DNA of 21,900 nt from Prevotellaceae bacterium (GTDB taxonomy: Bacteria > Bacteroidota > Bacteroidia > Bacteroidales > UBA932): assembly GCA_031257655.1 (NCBI GenBank), contig JAIROF010000105.1, forward strand, positions 1 to 21,900. The letters are read 5' to 3'. Below are positions 12,945 to 21,861 of the stretch, piece after piece. Below the pieces are notes generated by a model that made no database searches, was not told where the DNA came from, and worked only from the letters and a program-made list of their open reading frames with translations. Position numbers and translations under genes: made by a program. Each line of letters starts with the position of its first letter. Position 1 is the stretch's first letter.

Positions 12945-13024
12945 CCACGAATTACGCGATTTTTTTTGTCCACGAATTACACGAATTGCGCGAATTACGC
13001 GAATTCTTTTGTCCGCGAATTAGA
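12945..13024. repeat. 9-bp motif repeat (inverse of 6514-6609)
   Basis: CACGAATTA, CGCGAATTA and similar 9-nt units with a T8 run (TTTTTTTTGTCC). The reverse complement has AATTCGTGG and ACAAAAAAA, as in 6514-6609. It fills most of the GH31-susC gap. Confidence 0.72.
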
Positions 13025-13090
13025 CATTACATCAAGGCTTAATCTATAAAAACTCTAATAAACCCAATTACTCACTTAAACAGCTAAATT

Positions 13091-16000
13091 ATGAACAGAA
13101 ATCACATGCTACATGCCCCATCGGGGCGAAGGGGTTGGCTGCCTGCGCTTGCGGGAGCGCTTTCCATGGCAGCGCTCTTGCTGGCTGCCCCGGCCGCAGC
13201 AGCTGCGCAGCTTCAAGCGGTTTCCGGAACCGTCGTTTCGGAGGTAGACCAAGCGCCGCTTGCCGGCGTTACCGTTGCCGTAAAGGGCGCCACAACGGGA
13301 ACCGTAACCGACGAAAAGGGCGCGTTTACGCTGCGCGCCGAACCAGGGCAAACCTTAGTGTTTTCCTGCATCGGCTTTGCTACGGAGGAGCGGGTGGTGG
13401 GGCGCGATTCGCCGGACGTGCGGCTGAAGGAAAGCGACCGCTACCTGGACGAGGTGGTGGTGGTGGGCTACGGCCTCCAAAAGAAGAAGCTGGTGACCGG
13501 CGCTACCGTCCAGGTGCGGGGCGACGACCTGCTGAAGCGAAACACCATCAGCCCCCTGCAAGCCTTGCAGGGGCAAACGCCCGGCGTGCAGATTGCCGCC
13601 ACCTCGGGGCAGCCGGGGGCCGGGATGAAGGTAACCGTGCGCGGCCTGGGCACCATTGGCAGCTCCGGCCCGCTGTACATCATCGACGGCATTGAGGGCG
13701 ACGTTAGCGTGCTCAACGCCGCCGACATCCAGTCGATAGACATCCTTAAGGACGCCGCCTCCGCCGCCATCTACGGCGCGCAGGCCGCCAACGGCGTAAT
13801 CCTTGTTACCACCCGGCAGGGCGCAAGCGGAAAAGCACAGGTCGCCTTCGACGCCTACTACGGCGTGCAAAACGCAGCCCGCAAAATTCCCATGCTGAAC
13901 GCCGAAGCCTACAAGATGATCATGAACGAGCAGGCGCTGAACTCCGGCGCGGCCATGTTCGACTTTGATGGCATGGAGGGCCTTGCCGATACCGACTGGA
14001 TAGGCGCCATGCTCAAAAAGAATGCGCAGACAAAAACCTATTCGCTGAGCATCAACGGCGGCTCCGAAGCGTCGGTTTACGCCATCTCCCTGAGCTACAC
14101 GGGGCAGGAGGGCATTGTGGGCGGACGGGATGTGTCGAACTACGAGCGCTACGGCGCGCGCATCAACACCGAGCACAAGCTCTACGGCGACGTGCTGAAG
14201 GTGGGGCAGCACCTCAGCTTTAGCTACATTCGCAACACGGGCATCAGCGTGGGAAACCAGTACAACAACACGCTCAGGGGCGCCTTTGCCACCTCGCCGC
14301 TGTCGCCCATCTACAGCGACAACAACCGCTACGACAACCCCTACAACGATACCAGCGATTCCCCCTGGTATAGTGGCGACGGAAACCCATACGGCGCGAT
14401 GATGACCACGGTAAACAACCTCAACGACAACCAAAAGCTGACGGCCGACCTCTATGCAGAGCTGCAGCCGCTGAAAAACCTGAAGCTCAAAACGGTGCTC
14501 GGCGTCGACTACTACGCCGGAGAGTATAGAAGCTACACGCCGCTGTACCATTTCTCCATTTATACGTTTCAGGACGACCATACCTCCGTCAACCAGAACA
14601 TGAGCAGGGGGCACACGCTGACCTCCACCAGCACGGCCAGCTACGATTTTACGCTGAACGACGAACATGCCATCAACGCGCTGGTTGGCATGGAGTCTGT
14701 CCAATACCAGGGCGCGTACGTAGGCGCGTCCAACTGGAGCTTGCTGTCGCAGTTCGACGACTTTGCGCACGCCTACTTGGATAACACCACCGGTCAGGCG
14801 CACTTTAGCGACGACGGAACAAGCATCGTAGAAACCCGCAGCGTAAGCGGAAATCCCGGCACGAGCTACCGCCGCACCTCCTACTTTGGGCGTGTGGGCT
14901 ACAGCTTCCGGGAGAAATACCTCTTCAACGCCACGCTCCGCGCCGACGGCTCTTCAAAATTCGCTCCGGGGCACCGCTGGGGCTACTTCCCTTCGGCCTC
15001 GGCAGGCTGGGTGGCCTCCGGCGAACCCTTTATGGAGGCCGCGCAACCCTTTATGGACTACCTGAAGCTCCGCCTCAGCTGGGGGCAGGTGGGAAACCAG
15101 AATATCGACGACTTTCAGTACGCTTCGCCCGTCAACACCTCAACCGGATTTAATGAAGATAATCCGGCGGCGTTTTACGTCTTTGGAACCAGCAAGGTAA
15201 ACGTGCCGGGCGCCTACCCAAACCGCCTGCCAAACCCGGAGGTGAAGTGGGAAACCTCCGAGCAGACCAACATCGGCTTCGACGCCCGATTCTTCAACCG
15301 CCTGAGCGCCACAGCCGATTTTTACGTCAAAACTACCAAAGACTGGCTGGTGCAGGCGCCAATCCTGGCAACGAGCGGCGCAAATCCTCCGTTTATCAAC
15401 GGCGGCGATGTGAAGAATACCGGCGTAGAGCTTGCCCTCTCCTGGAGCGACCGCATTGGGATGCTGCGATACGCGGTGGGCGCAAATGGCGCCTGGAACA
15501 AAAACGTAGTGGGGCGAATCCCTACCGAAGACGGAATCATTCACGGCCAAACGAACATGCTGTACGACAACTCCGAAGAGTTCTACCGCGCGCAAAACGG
15601 ATACGCCATCGGATACTTCTGGGGGTACAAAACCGCCGGCATCTTCCAGAGCCAGGCCGACATCGACGCCTGGCGGGCGGCGGGTAACGGAATCCTTCAG
15701 CCAAACGTTAAGCCCGGTGATGTGAAGTTTGTAGACGCTAAAAAAGACGGCCTGATAAATGCCGACGACAAGGTAGACCTGGGCAACGGAATGCCCACTT
15801 TCTCCTGCGGATTCAACCTCAGCCTCGACTATAGAGGCTTCGACTTTTCGCTGTATGCCTACGGAGCCGCCGGAAACAAGATTGTACAGTCGTACCACAA
15901 CCACACCAACAAGCAGGCGAACTACACCACCGCTATACTGGGGCGCTGGACGGGCGAGGGTACCTCAAACCGAATCCCCCGCGTTACGGAAACAAACATC

Positions 16001-16273
16001 AACTGGCAATTCTCGGACCTGTACCTGCAAGACGGCGACTACCTAAAGCTCAGCAACATTACGCTGGGCTACGACCTTGCCAAGCTGCTCAAGTGGAAAT
16101 ACCTGGGGCAGCTGCGGATTTACGGGCAAATTCAGAATGCCATCACCTTTACCAAGTACGACGGCATGGACCCCGAAATCGGCTACGGCACGGACGGCTG
16201 GGTATCCGGAATCGACCTGGGGTACTACCCGAGGCCGAGAACGGCCATGTTTGGCGTAAATATTAAATTCTAA
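13091..16273 (+). CDS. susC: SusC-like TonB-dependent outer membrane transporter
   Basis: A 1060-residue SusC/RagA-type importer that takes oligosaccharides across the outer membrane using TonB energy. Seen: an N-terminal signal with a long hydrophobic run ending in APAAAAAQ (about residue 40); a carboxypeptidase-regulatory-like domain (about 43-115, with GTVVSEVDQAPLAGVTVAVKG and VFSCIGFATEE); the family hallmark LDEVVVVGYG; a plug domain (about 120-235, with VRGLGTIGSSGPLYIIDG and AAIYGAQAANGVILVTTR); and a large barrel ending in FGVNIKF with a terminal aromatic. It is intact and of normal length. The susD gene starts 23 nt downstream, and the two products are known to form a lidded pair. 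The substrate is inferred from the flanking GH31 and GH5 enzymes to be a xyloglucan-type or other beta-glucan oligosaccharide. The gene symbol is used in the generic sense; this is not the starch transporter. Confidence 0.96.
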   Translation: MNRNHMLHAPSGRRGWLPALAGALSMAALLLAAPAAAAAQLQAVSGTVVSEVDQAPLAGVTVAVKGATTGTVTDEKGAFTLRAEPGQTLVFSCIGFATEERVVGRDSPDVRLKESDRYLDEVVVVGYGLQKKKLVTGATVQVRGDDLLKRNTISPLQALQGQTPGVQIAATSGQPGAGMKVTVRGLGTIGSSGPLYIIDGIEGDVSVLNAADIQSIDILKDAASAAIYGAQAANGVILVTTRQGASGKAQVAFDAYYGVQNAARKIPMLNAEAYKMIMNEQALNSGAAMFDFDGMEGLADTDWIGAMLKKNAQTKTYSLSINGGSEASVYAISLSYTGQEGIVGGRDVSNYERYGARINTEHKLYGDVLKVGQHLSFSYIRNTGISVGNQYNNTLRGAFATSPLSPIYSDNNRYDNPYNDTSDSPWYSGDGNPYGAMMTTVNNLNDNQKLTADLYAELQPLKNLKLKTVLGVDYYAGEYRSYTPLYHFSIYTFQDDHTSVNQNMSRGHTLTSTSTASYDFTLNDEHAINALVGMESVQYQGAYVGASNWSLLSQFDDFAHAYLDNTTGQAHFSDDGTSIVETRSVSGNPGTSYRRTSYFGRVGYSFREKYLFNATLRADGSSKFAPGHRWGYFPSASAGWVASGEPFMEAAQPFMDYLKLRLSWGQVGNQNIDDFQYASPVNTSTGFNEDNPAAFYVFGTSKVNVPGAYPNRLPNPEVKWETSEQTNIGFDARFFNRLSATADFYVKTTKDWLVQAPILATSGANPPFINGGDVKNTGVELALSWSDRIGMLRYAVGANGAWNKNVVGRIPTEDGIIHGQTNMLYDNSEEFYRAQNGYAIGYFWGYKTAGIFQSQADIDAWRAAGNGILQPNVKPGDVKFVDAKKDGLINADDKVDLGNGMPTFSCGFNLSLDYRGFDFSLYAYGAAGNKIVQSYHNHTNKQANYTTAILGRWTGEGTSNRIPRVTETNINWQFSDLYLQDGDYLKLSNITLGYDLAKLLKWKYLGQLRIYGQIQNAITFTKYDGMDPEIGYGTDGWVSGIDLGYYPRPRTAMFGVNIKF

Positions 16274-16296
16274 CAGCATAAAAAATTAAATTAAAT

Positions 16297-17934
16297 ATGA
16301 AAAAGTTTAAGCTATACGCAGCGGCGCTGCTGATGTCGGGCATGGGCGCAACCGCCTGCTCGGAGCGCTTCTTGGACGTGGAGCCAATGACCCAGCTGCT
16401 CGACAATAACTTTTACGCCACCGTGAGCGATGCGGAAATGGCGTTGATTGGCTGCTACGACGGTTTCCAGCGGACAACTTCAAACGGCAACCAGGCCTTC
16501 TATGTAACCGCCGAAGTTTTGTCCGACGACTGCTTCGGCGCAACGGGAAACGCCGATAACAGGATATACCAGGTGTTAGACCGCTTTGACCCTGCTCAAG
16601 ACCCCTCCCAGAACAACATTTTCAACGGAACGTGGAGCGACTACTATGCGGGGATTTTCCGCTGCAACACCTTAATCGGCAAGCTCAACGGCATCGACTT
16701 CGCGGACGACGAAGCCGCGCGCCCCCGAATCGAAGGCGAAACCCGCTTCCTGCGCGCCCTGCTCTACTTCGACTTGGTGAGGCTGTTTGAAAACATTCCG
16801 CTGATTACCGTGCCTACCACCGACAACGTGCCGCAGGCAAATCCGGCGGAGGTGTACAGGCTCATTGCGGGCGACCTGAAGTTTGCCGCCGCCAACATCC
16901 CGGCCAACGCCTACCCGAAGGCCAGCGCGGCAACCAACGACGGACGCGCCACGCGCTACGCCGCCCAAGCCCTGCTGGCAAGGGTATATTTATTCTACAC
17001 CGGCTACTACGGGCAGGACGATTTGGGCGTAACCAAAGCGGAAGCGCTGGCCGGGCTGGAGGATGTGATCAGCTGCGGCGAGTTTGACCTGGTGCCGGAG
17101 TACAAAGCGCTGTGGCCGGCGGCAAGCTACCTGCCCGTCCCGGAAGATAACTCCCTGGACATGTCGGGCTACGCCGGCATGGGGAACGTAGAAGCCGTGT
17201 TTACCCAAAAGTTCAACAGCACGCAGGACTACAGCGGCAACCTCGACGGAAACCGCTGGCAGGTGATGATGGGGCTGCGCAACACCAACCACTCCCCCTA
17301 CGGACAGGGCTGGGGCGCCTGCACGGTAAACCCCGACCTGCTGAGCGCCTTTGACCCTCTCGATGCACGCAAAATAGCCTCCATCATCGACATTAAAGGC
17401 GACATTACAGGCGACAACTTCGAAGCGGACTTTGACGTCAAAGACCAGCGCGAATATACGGGCTACAGCACCAAGAAATATTCGCCTACCTGCTTCCCCG
17501 ACGGCGCCTCCAATACGGGCGGGGAGGGAAACTTTCAGGATTCGCAAGACCAGGATTTCGTGCTCATCCGCTTTGCCGACGTCCTCCTCATGGCCGCCGA
17601 ATTGGGCTCGCCCAGCGCCCAAGCCTATTTCGACAGGGTGCGAGCCAGAGCCGGATTGACGGCGCCGCTTACGGCGAGCCGGGAGAATATCATCAAAGAG
17701 CGCCGCCTCGAATTTGCCTTCGAGGGAATTCGCTACTGGGATTTGCTCCGCCAGGGCTTGGACGTGGCGGCTACGGCCATTGCCACAAGCAAAACGCTAC
17801 AGAGCGGCGGCGAAGCCGATATGGTGGTGATTTCCGCCGACAGAATCAGGGCAACGCGCGGTTTTATGCAAATCCCCGCTACGCAAATAACCCTCTCCAA
17901 AGACGTTTTAAAGCAAAATTCGGGTTGGAATTAA
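16297..17934 (+). CDS. susD: SusD-like surface glycan-binding lipoprotein
   Basis: A 545-residue SusD/RagB family lipoprotein that caps its SusC partner and binds glycan at the cell surface. Seen: a signal with lipobox GATAC (Cys21); the start CSERFLDVEPMTQL typical of the family; TPR-like helices with ARPRIEGETRFLRALLYFDLVRLF (quoted here as FLRALLYFDLVRLFENIPL), TRYAAQALLARVYLFYTGYY and DFVLIRFADVLLMAAELG; and the C-terminal KERRLEFAFEGIRYWDLLR block. Length is normal and nothing is missing. It sits between susC (23 nt) and the binding lipoprotein gene (24 nt), consistent with one operon. Ligand specificity cannot be read from the sequence. Aromatic residues in the middle of the chain are candidates for binding. 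Confidence 0.96.
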   Translation: MKKFKLYAAALLMSGMGATACSERFLDVEPMTQLLDNNFYATVSDAEMALIGCYDGFQRTTSNGNQAFYVTAEVLSDDCFGATGNADNRIYQVLDRFDPAQDPSQNNIFNGTWSDYYAGIFRCNTLIGKLNGIDFADDEAARPRIEGETRFLRALLYFDLVRLFENIPLITVPTTDNVPQANPAEVYRLIAGDLKFAAANIPANAYPKASAATNDGRATRYAAQALLARVYLFYTGYYGQDDLGVTKAEALAGLEDVISCGEFDLVPEYKALWPAASYLPVPEDNSLDMSGYAGMGNVEAVFTQKFNSTQDYSGNLDGNRWQVMMGLRNTNHSPYGQGWGACTVNPDLLSAFDPLDARKIASIIDIKGDITGDNFEADFDVKDQREYTGYSTKKYSPTCFPDGASNTGGEGNFQDSQDQDFVLIRFADVLLMAAELGSPSAQAYFDRVRARAGLTAPLTASRENIIKERRLEFAFEGIRYWDLLRQGLDVAATAIATSKTLQSGGEADMVVISADRIRATRGFMQIPATQITLSKDVLKQNSGWN

Positions 17935-17958
17935 GTTAACTTTTAAAAATAAAACAAT

Positions 17959-19926
17959 ATGAACAAGATGTTAAAAATATTCGCTTCGCTGTTTTGGGGA
18001 TGCGCGCTGATGGCGTCGTGCTCTCCCGACGACCTCACGCTGCAAAGCGCAGATGTTGCCCCCCAAGACTTGGTGGAAGGCATTGCCTTCAAAATTGAGC
18101 ACGACGCTGCAAACCCGAACATTGTGTACCTAAAGAGCTTGATGGGCGCACAGTACACTCCCCTCTGGAGCCACCCGCAAGGCCGGAGCCAGGAGCCGAC
18201 GGTAACGCTCAAAATGCCGTTTGCCGGCGAGTACGAGGTGCGATTTGGCGTGCAAACCCGCGGCGGCGCTGTGTACGGCGAGCCGGTAACCTTCACGGTC
18301 GTAGATATGTACGCCGAATTTATCAGCGACCCGCTGTGGACCCTGCTGGCCGGCGGCGCAGGTGAGGAAAAAACCTGGTACCTCGATTTGGATGCCGAGG
18401 CCCTTTCCCGCTACTTCGCCGGCCCCCTGTTTTTTTACGGCACCGACGACTCGTGGCTCACCGTAACGGAAGGCCAAACCGTTGACGGCGACGTGTGGAA
18501 CTGGAACCCCGACTACAAGGGGAACACCTGGCTCTTTGATGCCGCCGACTTCGGCTCCATGACCTTCGACTTGAAAGGCGGCGCCAACATCACCGTGGAG
18601 CACTTAACCATCTCCGGTCGGGGAACGGAGCGCGGCTCCTACATGGTCGATGTGGAAAACCACACGCTGAAGCTGGTAGACGCCGCCCCCCTCCACGACG
18701 TTAACCGCGACGGCGTGGTTGTCGATTGGGGTGACGTAAAGATTATGTCGCTTACCGAAAACACCATGCAGCTGGCCGTGCTGCGCGATAAAGCCCTATC
18801 GGGCGAAGACCCCTGCCTGCTGGTCTATAACTACATCTCAAAGGAGTACAGAGACGCCTGGACGCCGGGCGAAACCGCCGAGCCGGAGCCCGCCCTCCCC
18901 GATGGCTGGCAAGACGATATTGGTCGGCTCGTAACGACCTCCATTAAGTGGGTGCTCTCGCCCACCACGCCCTTCAACTGGGCTAACTTGGACGGCTCGC
19001 TGATGAACGCCTGGAACGCGCTGGCCGATTACCCCGAATGGACGGGATTCGACGCAACCACCCCAGACGCCTACGCCGCCTTCTCCCTGACGCTGGATTC
19101 CGACGACAAATCCGTGACCTATGTGGCGCCCAACGGCGCCGAGCAAACCGGAACCTACGAGCTGGATGAAAAAGGCTACTACACCTTCTCCGGCGTTGCG
19201 CCGAACGTACCTGTCGGCTCGTGGATGGTGTTGAGAACCTCCGACGACAACCGGTGGCGCATCGTGAAAATCGAAAAGAGCGCCACCGGGAAGGTGACAG
19301 GCATGTGGGTTGGCATACGCAACCCCGATAATCTGTCGGAGTACATAGCCTGGAAGCTGGAGCCGCAAGGCGGAGACGCTGAAGACGACCCCTTAAGCGC
19401 TTGGAAAAAAGCGCTGGCCGGAAAAACCTTTAAGCCCGACGTCAGCTGGTTTGTCGATTGGGTTGGATTCCCGCCGGATTTTTCGGGCGGCTGGACTTCC
19501 GAAAACACCTTCGGGGATGACTATACAAGCAATACGTGGGTTTGGGATGCCAATGTGAGGGCGGTGGCAGAAAGCGCCTCGCTGCGCTTCTACATGGATG
19601 GCAATGCCATGAAAGTAGACCTGAGCCAAACGAAGGAGGGTGCGCCGTATGCGGCTACCGGAACGGTGACCATTGACCCGCTAAGCAGCATCCTGAACAT
19701 CGACATCCCGCTGGTGGATTACGCCGGAACGGCTGCCGCTTGGCTGGGTACCACCAACCCAAAGGCTTTGACCGGAAATGAGCATGACTGGTACTTTGCT
19801 TCGCATGGCGGGAGCAACCTCGGGAACATCAGCACAAACGGATTTTGGCTGGGACGGGTTACCAGCTCAACTGCGGACGGCGACAGCAGCGACGAAATCC
19901 TGATTTTCCACTATGTTGTGCAATGA
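17959..19926 (+). CDS. surface glycan-binding lipoprotein (SusE/F position)
   Basis: A 655-residue lipoprotein in the operon position of SusE/SusF-type binding proteins. The signal ends in LMASC (Cys21) and is followed by SPDDL; acidic residues next to the lipidated cysteine act as a surface-export signal in Bacteroidetes, so surface display is likely. The chain is all-beta in character: an N-terminal PKD/Ig-like segment (about 25-120, ending in VTFTVVD), a middle domain (about 125-310, beginning DPLWTLLAG), and two later domains of related style (about 325-480 and 490-655), the last starting DPLSAWKKALAG. Many Trp and Tyr residues in the later domains fit glycan binding. No catalytic signature is seen. 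Its stop overlaps the start of the GH5 gene by ATGA. I recognise the type and position, not a named family. Confidence 0.8.
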   Translation: MNKMLKIFASLFWGCALMASCSPDDLTLQSADVAPQDLVEGIAFKIEHDAANPNIVYLKSLMGAQYTPLWSHPQGRSQEPTVTLKMPFAGEYEVRFGVQTRGGAVYGEPVTFTVVDMYAEFISDPLWTLLAGGAGEEKTWYLDLDAEALSRYFAGPLFFYGTDDSWLTVTEGQTVDGDVWNWNPDYKGNTWLFDAADFGSMTFDLKGGANITVEHLTISGRGTERGSYMVDVENHTLKLVDAAPLHDVNRDGVVVDWGDVKIMSLTENTMQLAVLRDKALSGEDPCLLVYNYISKEYRDAWTPGETAEPEPALPDGWQDDIGRLVTTSIKWVLSPTTPFNWANLDGSLMNAWNALADYPEWTGFDATTPDAYAAFSLTLDSDDKSVTYVAPNGAEQTGTYELDEKGYYTFSGVAPNVPVGSWMVLRTSDDNRWRIVKIEKSATGKVTGMWVGIRNPDNLSEYIAWKLEPQGGDAEDDPLSAWKKALAGKTFKPDVSWFVDWVGFPPDFSGGWTSENTFGDDYTSNTWVWDANVRAVAESASLRFYMDGNAMKVDLSQTKEGAPYAATGTVTIDPLSSILNIDIPLVDYAGTAAAWLGTTNPKALTGNEHDWYFASHGGSNLGNISTNGFWLGRVTSSTADGDSSDEILIFHYVVQ

Positions 19927-21671
19927 AGCGCCGCACAGCCCAATGGAAAAGCTGCCTGCTGACCGCCGTTTGCGGCGTGCTGCTGGGCTGCGCCTGTTCC
20001 GGCGAAGCGCCGGAGCAGGCGCAAGCCCCCGAGCTAATCATTTCTGTAGAGGCGATTCGCTTTGCCGCCGCCGCCGAAGCCAAGCCCATTCACATTAAAA
20101 CCAGCGCGAAGTGGGCAATCGCCGTTGGCGATGCGTGGTGCACGGCTTCCCCGGCATCGGGCGAGGGCGGCGGCACGGTTAAAATAGAGGTGGCGGCAGC
20201 GGCGAATGAGGCGGCGGCAGCGCGCCAAACCACGCTCACCGTTACGGCAGGGGCGCGCTCCGTAGCGGTGGCGGTGGCGCAGGAGGGGCGCAGCTTCCTG
20301 ACCGTTGCGCCCGGCCCCGTTCCGGTAAGCGCGGAGGGCGGCACGGTGCAGGTGGCGGTGCAGGCTTCCGGCAACTTTACCGTTGAAACGCCGACGTGGG
20401 CTACCGCCGGCAGCTACGCCAACGGCGCGCAAACCTTTACCGTAGCCGCCAACAGCGCTACAGCGTCGAGGGTGGGGACGATTACGTTTACCCTGGGCGC
20501 CTTGACCGGTGCGGTAACCGTGGCGCAGGCGGGCACGTCATTGCGCATCCCGCCCGACAAAACCGGCATGGACAGCGACGCTCCGGCGCTGGCCGCCAAA
20601 ATGAGCATGGGGTGGAACTTGGGCAATACGCTCGAAGCGCCGGGCAACGAAACGGCTTGGGGAAACCCAAAGACCACCGAGGCGATGATGCGGATGGTAA
20701 AAGACGCCGGTATCAATGCCATACGGCTGCCCTGCGCCTGGGATTCGTATATCGAGGATCAGACAACGTACAAAATAAAGGACTCGTGGCTGGCGCGCGT
20801 CAAGGAAGTGGTTGATTATTGCGTGGGCAACGACATGTACGCCATCCTGAACATCCATTGGGACGGCGGCTGGCTGGAAGAAAACGCCTTGCCCGAAAAA
20901 AAGGAAGAAGTAAACAAGAAGCAAAAGGCGCTTTGGGAGCAGATTGCCGTTTACTTCCGCGATTACGGCGAACTCCTTTTGTTTGCCGGCGCCAACGAAG
21001 TACACAGCGGAAACAATCCTACCAAACATTACGACGTGCAAATGTCGTACAACCAAACCTTTGTTGACGCCGTGCGCTCCACAGGCGGACGCAATGCATA
21101 CAGAAACCTGATCGTACAGTCTTTTGCTACCGATATTGACGAGGCTGATGCGCACATGCTAATGGCCATCGATCCGACGCCCAATCGCATGATGCTTGAG
21201 GTGCACTTCTACCCATGGCAATTCTGCCTGTTAACCGAAGACACCAATCCCACTTGGGGAAAAGCGCTATACCTTTGGGGAGACGACTACATTCAGTACG
21301 AAAGTATACCGGGCTTAGCCGGCAGGGCGAGCAGGGATAATGAAGCATTTGTAGTCGCCCAGCTCAACAAGATTAAAGCGAAGTTTGTAAACAGCGGCTA
21401 TCCGGCCATCTTGGGAGAGTACGGCGCTGTCCGGCGTAACCTGACAGGCGAGGCTTTGGAAAAACATTTAGAATCGCGCGCTTACTTTATGGAGTTTACC
21501 ACGCGGGAGGCCAAGAAACACGGGCTTGTTCCTTTTCCCTGGGATGCCGGTACCACAAGCCCCGGCGATTACCCGATGACCATCTTTGACAGGAAAAACC
21601 TTGATGTTTTCGATCGGCAGCTGCTTGATGCGGTTTTGAAGGGCAGCCGGGAAGGGGAATACCCTTTTTAA
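19923..21671 (+). CDS. BACON-BACON-GH5 endo-beta-glucanase lipoprotein (subfamily 4-like)
   Basis: A 582-residue secreted glycoside hydrolase. The start is ATG 19923, overlapping the previous stop (TGA 19924-19926), which suggests translational coupling; a longer frame from 19845 is rejected because the signal begins at 19923. The lipobox is VLLGC (Cys23). Two BACON domains follow (about 38-122 and 125-204, each ending in a VAQ-G strand), then a GH5 catalytic domain (about 224-575). Catalytic marks: SMGWNLGNTLEAP, AGINAIRLPCAWDSYI, NIHWDGGWLEE, acid/base Glu359 in FAGANEVHSG, EVHFYPWQF and nucleophile Glu499 in ILGEYGAV. This resembles GH5 subfamily 4, which includes endo-xyloglucanases and endoglucanases. 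Together with the GH31 gene it points to xyloglucan. Val rather than Pro after the acid/base Glu is less common. Reaction class is confident; substrate is inferred. Confidence 0.92.
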   Translation: MKRRTAQWKSCLLTAVCGVLLGCACSGEAPEQAQAPELIISVEAIRFAAAAEAKPIHIKTSAKWAIAVGDAWCTASPASGEGGGTVKIEVAAAANEAAAARQTTLTVTAGARSVAVAVAQEGRSFLTVAPGPVPVSAEGGTVQVAVQASGNFTVETPTWATAGSYANGAQTFTVAANSATASRVGTITFTLGALTGAVTVAQAGTSLRIPPDKTGMDSDAPALAAKMSMGWNLGNTLEAPGNETAWGNPKTTEAMMRMVKDAGINAIRLPCAWDSYIEDQTTYKIKDSWLARVKEVVDYCVGNDMYAILNIHWDGGWLEENALPEKKEEVNKKQKALWEQIAVYFRDYGELLLFAGANEVHSGNNPTKHYDVQMSYNQTFVDAVRSTGGRNAYRNLIVQSFATDIDEADAHMLMAIDPTPNRMMLEVHFYPWQFCLLTEDTNPTWGKALYLWGDDYIQYESIPGLAGRASRDNEAFVVAQLNKIKAKFVNSGYPAILGEYGAVRRNLTGEALEKHLESRAYFMEFTTREAKKHGLVPFPWDAGTTSPGDYPMTIFDRKNLDVFDRQLLDAVLKGSREGEYPF

Positions 21672-21725
21672 GAATTGAGAATTAAGAATTAAGAATTGAG
21701 AATTGAGAATTAAGAATTAAGTATT
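21670..21725. repeat. heptamer tandem repeat (RAGAATT)8 at the GH5 stop codon
   Basis: Eight 7-nt units of RAGAATT, the last degenerate (AAGTATT), starting with the last two bases of the TAA stop (21669-21671). The unit is one base different from the GARAATT array after tamL. Confidence 0.92.
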
Positions 21726-21861
21726 CAAGTTTCCCACATTTTACAAATGCCAGAATGACAAATAATTATAAAAAATACAATGTGTAAATCATTAATAATA
21801 TGTGGATTAATAATGACATGTTTTAATGCTTCCAAACAAACAAGTTAGAAAAATCAGTAGT

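Noticed and set aside
19845..19922. Longer start for the GH5 gene inside the upstream gene
   Set aside because: The signal peptide begins at 19923, where the ATGA overlap with the previous stop is typical of coupled genes.
20997..20999. Missing Pro after the GH5 acid/base Glu (NEV instead of NEP) as a sign of inactivation
   Set aside because: Both catalytic Glu residues and the surrounding motifs are intact, and NEV-type variants are plausible in this branch, so loss of function is not supported.
21726..21861. A gene or RNA in the AT-rich tail of the window
   Set aside because: No ORF, promoter pair or stable fold was seen in this stretch.
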